From: Acidisoma sp035492295
GTDB taxonomy: Bacteria > Pseudomonadota > Alphaproteobacteria > Acetobacterales > Acetobacteraceae
Direction of reading: 5' to 3'
Assembly (NCBI RefSeq): GCF_035492295.1
Contig: NZ_DATJJK010000001.1
Coordinates: 1 to 11,767, forward strand
Length of the DNA stretch: 11,767 bases
The notes below the pieces were generated by a model. It was not told the DNA's origin. It worked only from the letters and a program-made list of their open reading frames with translations, and made no database searches. Positions 6,684-11,767 of the stretch are shown piece after piece (position 1 is the stretch's first letter; each line of letters starts with the position of its first letter). The position numbers and the translations under genes are program-made.

Positions 6684-7814
6684 ATGACGGATCTCAGAAC
6701 CCTCTTCCGCCGTAGCGGCAAGCGCCAGCGCGAAATCGCCGAAGCGGTTGGGCGGAGCGAAGGCGCGGTCAGCCAGTGGGTCAACGGCGATCGTGAGATT
6801 CCGGCCGATCTGGTGCTGCGCGTGGAGGAATTCACCGGCATCCCCCGTCACCATCTGCGTCCTGACCTCTGGGAGAACACCATGCAGAATGCCGTCACCG
6901 AGGCTGTTCTGTCGGCGCCGGACCTCACCCATCTCCAGCGTCTCGAAGCCGAGAGCATCCATATCATGCGGGAGGTTGCGGCGGAGGCCGAGCATCCGGT
7001 GATGCTCTATTCCATCGGCAAGGACAGCGCCGTGATGCTGCATCTGGCGATGAAGGCCTTCGCGCCCGGCAAGCCGCCTTTCCCGCTGCTCCATGTCAAT
7101 ACGACCTGGAAGTTTCACGAAATGATCGCCTTCCGCGATCAGAGGGTGAAGGAGCTTGGCCTCGAACTCCACGAATGGATCAACCAGGACGGCATCGCGC
7201 GCGGGATCAACCCCTTCGACCATGGCGGCGCCTATACCGACATCATGAAGACCGAGGCGCTGAAGGCGGCGCTGGATCACCACGGCTTTGACGTCGCCTT
7301 CGGCGGCGCGCGGCGTGACGAGGAAAAGAGCCGCGCCAAGGAGCGCATCTTCTCCTTCCGTTCGCCCGGCCATCGCTGGGATCCGAAGAACCAGCGTCCG
7401 GAACTCTGGAACCTCTACAATACGCGCAAGAACAAGGGCGAGACGATCCGCGTCTTCCCGCTTTCCAATTGGACCGAGCTGGATATCTGGCAATATATCT
7501 ACAAGGAAAGCATTCCCATCGTGCCGCTGTATTTCGCGGCCCTCCGCCCGACCGTGGACTACAATGGCATGACGGTCATGGTCGATGACGAGCGCATGCG
7601 CATCCCCGAGGGCCAGAAGCCCGAGATGAAGAGCATCCGCTTCCGCACCCTCGGCTGCTATCCGCTGACCGGCGCCGTCGAGAGCCGCGCCGATACGCTC
7701 CCCGAGATCATTCAGGAAATGCTGCTGACCACGACGAGCGAGCGCCAGGGCCGCGCCATCGACAAGGACAGTGCCGCGAGCATGGAAAAGAAGAAGCAGG
7801 AGGGTTATTTCTGA
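6684..7814 (+). CDS. cysD: HTH-CysD fusion: YdaS/Cro-like DNA-binding domain plus sulfate adenylyltransferase subunit 2
   Basis: The 376-residue ORF joins two recognisable parts. Residues 1-63 resemble YdaS-like Cro-type regulators: a helix-turn-helix in QREIAEAVGRSEGAVSQWVNG (split as 15-24 and 25-35), then the family-typical IPADLVLRVEEFTGIPRHHLRPDLW (39-63, quoted in part). Residues 67-376 are a complete CysD of 310 residues, close to the usual ~300. It has the PP-loop SIGKDS (110-115), HVNTTWKFHEM (137-147; Asp is commoner than Asn at 138), FGGARRDEEKSRAKER (206-221) and TLGCYPLTGAVES (322-334). CysD with CysN makes adenosine 5'-phosphosulfate from ATP and sulfate in the cytoplasm. A second start at 6882 with a GGGAG site would give plain CysD. 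The stop overlaps the cysNC start by one base (TGATG). The CysD function is very secure; the fusion itself is the unusual part. Confidence 0.9.
   Translation: MTDLRTLFRRSGKRQREIAEAVGRSEGAVSQWVNGDREIPADLVLRVEEFTGIPRHHLRPDLWENTMQNAVTEAVLSAPDLTHLQRLEAESIHIMREVAAEAEHPVMLYSIGKDSAVMLHLAMKAFAPGKPPFPLLHVNTTWKFHEMIAFRDQRVKELGLELHEWINQDGIARGINPFDHGGAYTDIMKTEALKAALDHHGFDVAFGGARRDEEKSRAKERIFSFRSPGHRWDPKNQRPELWNLYNTRKNKGETIRVFPLSNWTELDIWQYIYKESIPIVPLYFAALRPTVDYNGMTVMVDDERMRIPEGQKPEMKSIRFRTLGCYPLTGAVESRADTLPEIIQEMLLTTTSERQGRAIDKDSAASMEKKKQEGYF
6871..6884 (+). promoter_or_regulatory. Internal ribosome-binding site and start for stand-alone CysD
   Basis: GGGAG (6871-6875) lies six bases before an in-frame ATG (6882-6884), which is where ordinary CysD proteins begin. 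The outer ATG at 6684 lacks an equally good site. This supports translation of a 310-residue CysD in addition to, or instead of, the 376-residue fusion. Confidence 0.5.
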
Positions 7815-9720
7815 TGGACGCCCAGAACGACCTGCTCTCGACCGATATCGAGGCCTATCTCCGCCAGCACGAGCAGAAGAGCCTGCTGCGCTTCATCACC
7901 TGCGGCTCCGTCGATGACGGCAAATCCACCCTCATCGGCCGCCTGCTTTATGACAGCCGGATGATCTTCGAGGACCAGCTGGCGGCGTTGGAGGCCGATT
8001 CCAAGAAGATGGGCACCCAGGGCCAGAACATTGACTTCGCACTGCTGGTCGATGGCCTCGCCGCCGAACGTGAGCAGGGTATCACCATTGATGTCGCCTA
8101 TCGCTTCTTCGCGACCGAGAAGCGCAAGTTCATCGTGGCCGACACTCCTGGCCATGAGCAGTATACGCGTAATATGGTGACCGGCGCTTCAACGGCCGAT
8201 CTCGCCGTCATCCTGATCGACGCGCGGCGTGGCGTGCTGACCCAGACACGACGGCATTCCTACCTCGCCTCCCTCGTCGGCATCCGAAACATCGTCCTCG
8301 CCATCAACAAGATGGATCTGGTGAACTACAGCCAGGACGTCTTCAACCGTATCCTCGGCGACTACATGAATTTCGCGAGCGGCCTCCCGCTCGAGAATAT
8401 CGTGGCGATCCCGATGTCGGCGCTGGCCGGCGACAATATCATCGAGAAAAGCGGCAACACGCCCTGGTACATGGGCCCGACGCTCATGCACCACCTCGAA
8501 TCGGCGCCGACCCGCACCTCAGATCGCAGCGTCTCCTTCCGCATGCCGGTGCAGTGGGTGAACCGCCCCAACCTCGATTTCCGTGGCTTTTCCGGCCTTA
8601 TTGCGGCAGGCTCCGTGAAGCCCGGCGATACGGTCCGCGTCATGCCTTCGGGTCGGGAGAGCCGCGTCTCTCGCGTCTTCCTCGACGGTGACATGCCCTT
8701 CGCGGTCGCCGGCCAGTCCGTGACCGTCTCGCTCGAAGACGAGATCGACTGCAGCCGCGGCGACGTGCTGACCGGCGTGGATGATCCGATCGAGGTGTCC
8801 GACCAGTTCGAGGTCACCCTTGTCTGGATGAACGAGATCGCGATGCTGCCGGGCCGCAGCTACCTGCTCAAGCTCGGCACCAAGACGGTCGTGACCTCCG
8901 TCACCGCGCTCAAGCACAAGGTGAACGTTAATACGCTGGAGCAGGTCGCCTCCAAGCAGCTGGCCATGAACGAAATCGGCCTCTGCAACCTCAGCCTCAG
9001 CCAGCCGATTGCCTTTGATCCCTACGAGAAGAACCGCGAGACCGGCGGCTTCATTCTGATCGATCGCTTTACGAATGAGACGGTCGCCGCGGGCACCATC
9101 CATTTCGCGCTGCGCCGGGCCCAGAACATCCATTGGCAGGCGATGGAGGTCGACCGCAAGGCGCGGGCGACGCAGAAGGATCAGAAGGCCTTTGTCCTTT
9201 GGTTCACCGGCCTCTCGGGTGCTGGCAAGTCAACCATCGCCAATCTCGTGGAACGGCGCCTCTTCGAACTCGGCAAGCACTCCACCATGCTGGATGGTGA
9301 CAATGTCCGCCATCGCCTGAACCGGGATCTCGGCTTCACCGATGGCGACCGGGTGGAGAATATCCGCCGCGTGGGCGAGGTTGCGCGGCTCATGACCGAT
9401 GCCGGCCTGATCGTGCTCGTCTCCTTCATCTCGCCCTTCCGCTCGGAACGGCAGATGGCGCGCGAACTGGTGCCCGAGGGCGAGTTCCTGGAGGTCTTCA
9501 TCGACACGCCCCTGGCAGTGGCCGAAGAACGCGACCCGAAGGGCCTCTACAAAAAGGCGCGACGTGGAGAGATCAAGCATTTCACCGGTATCTCGAGCCC
9601 CTATGAAACACCCGAGAATCCGGAAATTCGCCTCGACACGACAACGCTGACGCCGGAACAGGCGGCCGTTCGCATTATCGAGGCGCTGCATGAGCGCGGC
9701 CTGCTGCGAGGCACTGCGCT

Positions 9721-9724
<4 letters not shown>
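7814..9724 (+). CDS. cysNC: Bifunctional sulfate adenylyltransferase subunit 1 / adenylylsulfate kinase (CysN-CysC)
   Basis: A 636-residue fusion. The CysN part (1 to about 440) is an EF-Tu-like GTPase with G1 GSVDDGKST (31-39), DTPGH (110-114), NKMD (165-168) and SAL (202-204), then beta-barrel domains. It drives APS synthesis by CysD through GTP hydrolysis. The CysC part (about 457-636) is APS kinase, with P-loop GLSGAGKST (466-474), DGDNVR (494-499), FISPFRSER (538-546), and RDPKGLYKKARRGEI (573-587) followed by FTGISSPYE. It converts APS to PAPS. Both halves look complete. This NodQ-type fusion is common in alphaproteobacteria. The ATG shares one base with the cysD stop and the stop overlaps the cysQ start in ATGA, so the three are translationally coupled. 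Confidence 0.95.
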
Positions 9725-10512
<788 letters not shown>

Positions 10513-10522
10513 GGACCGCGAT

Positions 10523-10541
10523 CCGCAGCGCGAAGCTGCGG
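10523..10541. repeat. Short GC-rich stem-loop after cysQ
   Basis: CCGCAGC (10523-10529) and GCTGCGG (10535-10541) pair perfectly around a five-base GCGAA loop, 11 bases after the cysQ stop. No T-run follows, so it is not a classical terminator. It could stabilise the upstream mRNA end or reduce read-through to the permease gene. Confidence 0.5.
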
Positions 10542-10608
10542 CAATGATCGGGCAGTGGGCGGTCGGTTCGGCCGCGATCTCCGCTTGGTTTGGGGAGTGT
10601 TGAGCACC

Positions 10609-11382
10609 TTGTCTCTTTCGTTTGCCCATACGCTGTCGGGATTTTTTGTCGGGCTGCTGGTGGGGTTCACCGGCGTCGGCGGTGGTTCGCTGATGACGCC
10701 GCTGCTCATCCTGCTCTTCGGCATCCATCCGGCAACCGCTGTCGGCAGCGATCTCCTCTATGCCGCGACGACGAAGGCTGTGGGCACCGGCGTGCATGGC
10801 TTCCGGGGCAGCGTCGATTGGCGGATCGTCGGGCGCCTTGCCGCCGGCAGCGTGCCGATGACGATTCTCACCATCCTGTTCTGCTCGGCTTTCGGGCTGA
10901 CGCACCACAATTCCCGCTTCCTCAACGAGGCCTTGGGCTTCGTTCTTGTCGTCACCGCTTGTTTCGTGATTTTCCAGGCGCAGGTGACGCGCGTCTTTTC
11001 GCGCGGCCTCGAGGCCATCGGCGAGCGGCAGCGGATCTGGCTGACGGTGCTGATCGGCGCCATTCTCGGTGTCATGGTCACGCTCACCTCGGTCGGCGCC
11101 GGGGCCATCGGCGTTACCGCACTCATCGTGCTCTATCCGAAACTACCCCCCACCCGCATCGTTGGCTCCGACATCGCCCATGCCGTGCCGCTCACCCTGC
11201 TGGCGGGAACGGGTCACTGGTGGCTGGGCGACGTCAATTTCGATCTCGTCGGCAATCTGCTGCTGGGCTCCATCCCCGGTGTCATCCTGGGCAGTCTGTG
11301 GTCGACCCGCATGCCCGACCGCGCGCTGCGCGTCGCGCTGGCCGCGGTGCTGCTCGTCGTGGGGGTTCGCCTCGTCAGCTGA
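10609..11382 (+). CDS. TauE/SafE-family membrane permease (sulfur oxyanion transport)
   Basis: From the TTG at 10609 the product has 257 residues, with about eight hydrophobic segments and very little soluble sequence. The family's internal repeat is clear: GFTGVGGGSLMTPLL followed by GSDLLYA in the first half, and TSVGAGAIGVTAL followed by GSDIAHA in the second. It is a TauE/SafE (DUF81) inner-membrane protein. Members move sulfite, sulfoacetate, sulfate or other anions. Placement 96 bp after cysQ, in the same direction, suggests sulfate or sulfite transport linked to the operon. The start is uncertain. The frame opens with a GTG at 10555, but no ribosome-binding site serves it; GGGGAG (10592-10597) sits 11 bases before the TTG at 10609, and the protein then begins MSLSFAHTLSGF, as relatives do. 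Confidence 0.85.
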   Translation: MSLSFAHTLSGFFVGLLVGFTGVGGGSLMTPLLILLFGIHPATAVGSDLLYAATTKAVGTGVHGFRGSVDWRIVGRLAAGSVPMTILTILFCSAFGLTHHNSRFLNEALGFVLVVTACFVIFQAQVTRVFSRGLEAIGERQRIWLTVLIGAILGVMVTLTSVGAGAIGVTALIVLYPKLPPTRIVGSDIAHAVPLTLLAGTGHWWLGDVNFDLVGNLLLGSIPGVILGSLWSTRMPDRALRVALAAVLLVVGVRLVS

Positions 11383-11424
11383 AGAGCGGGGATCAGGATC
11401 AGGGCCAGTGCCCGCCGAAAACCG

Positions 11425-11454
11425 TTGACACCTCCGTGACACGCCCAGCATGAT
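11425..11454 (+). promoter_or_regulatory. Candidate promoter of the [2Fe-2S] subunit gene
   Basis: A perfect TTGACA (11425-11430) is followed after 18 bases by CATGAT (11449-11454), matching four of six -10 positions. It lies about 70 bases before the ATG at 11527 and 43 bases after the permease stop. No strong terminator is seen between the two genes. Confidence 0.45.
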
Positions 11455-11526
11455 CGTATGTGTGCAAACGATCGGGTGCGGGCGGGTCATGCGTCTGGGT
11501 GGCGAAGCGGGATCGGAGCCTGGGCC

Positions 11527-11767
11527 ATGCGGGCGATAACGCTGCGTGTGAACGGTCTGCGCCACGAGGTGCGGGCCGATCCTGAAACGCCGCTGCTGTT
11601 CATCCTGCGCAACGACCTCGCCCTCAACGGACCCAAATACGGATGCGGCCTCGGCGAATGCGGCGCCTGCACCGTGCTGGTCGGTGATGTCGCGGCACGC
11701 GCTTGTTGTCTGGCCGTGAGCCTGGTCGAGGGGCAGGACATCACGACGCTCGAAGGCCTCGGGACGC
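11527..11767 (+). CDS. [2Fe-2S] small subunit of a molybdenum hydroxylase (partial)
   Basis: Eighty codons are visible before the window ends, about half of a usual 150-170 residue subunit. The N-terminal ferredoxin-like domain has TPLLFILRNDLALNG (21-35) and the cluster motif KYGCGLGECGACTV (37-50). Its iron ligands are C40, C45, C48 and C60 (C-x4-C-x2-C-x11-C). This is the small electron-transfer subunit of xanthine dehydrogenase-family enzymes, such as isoquinoline, nicotinate or aldehyde oxidoreductases. The substrate cannot be told from this fragment. The ATG at 11527 follows CGGAG (11514-11518) by eight bases. The large molybdopterin subunit is expected just beyond the window. It appears to begin a separate transcription unit. 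Confidence 0.88.
   Translation, partial: MRAITLRVNGLRHEVRADPETPLLFILRNDLALNGPKYGCGLGECGACTVLVGDVAARACCLAVSLVEGQDITTLEGLGT

Noticed and set aside
6684..6881. HTH as a separate small gene upstream of cysD
   Set aside because: There is no stop codon in this frame until the end of cysD, so initiation at 6684 must give a fusion unless the sequence contains an error.
6594..7493. A 299-codon minus-strand open frame across the cysD start
   Set aside because: It is antisense to HTH-CysD, has no domain I recognise, and mirrors third-position GC bias.

Overview
The window comes from a GC-rich genome whose gene content points to an alphaproteobacterium, probably of Rhodospirillales type. This rests on protein style (large modular glycosyltransferases, a CysN-CysC fusion, a YdaS-like HTH) and on one CtrA-like motif. 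No rRNA or species marker is present, so the assignment is an inference.

Left half (1-6336, all minus strand): a surface-glycan locus. In transcription order it holds an 802-residue bifunctional glycosyltransferase with a GT-A and a GT-B module (6336-3928), a small beta-sandwich-like protein (3882-3403), a candidate intrinsic terminator (3337-3274), a methyltransferase of the cysteine-ligand type (3115-2303) and a second very large glycosyltransferase-like protein (2217 to beyond base 1). The second large protein keeps the GT-A plus GT-B layout of the first. It has lost the recognisable catalytic residues of the GT-A module, so it looks like a pseudo-glycosyltransferase.

Middle (6337-6683): a 347-bp divergent intergenic region. 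It carries a CtrA-like box and an inverted repeat on the glycan side, and an unexplained ribosome-binding-like sequence and an operator-like palindrome on the sulfur side.

Right half (6684-11382, plus strand): a sulfate-activation operon, cysD - cysNC - cysQ - TauE/SafE-type permease. The first two junctions overlap (TGATG and ATGA). CysD and CysN form ATP sulfurylase, the CysC domain phosphorylates APS to PAPS, CysQ removes the by-product PAP, and the membrane protein probably moves a sulfur oxyanion. The surprise is CysD: the ORF begins with a 60-odd-residue YdaS/Cro-like DNA-binding domain fused in frame to a complete CysD, and a palindrome ends seven bases before the start codon. This suggests an autoregulating enzyme subunit, or two nested products, since a good internal start exists at 6882.

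Right edge (11527-11767): the start of a [2Fe-2S] small subunit of a molybdenum hydroxylase, with its own candidate promoter. No tRNA, rRNA, CRISPR array, insertion sequence or phage gene was seen.
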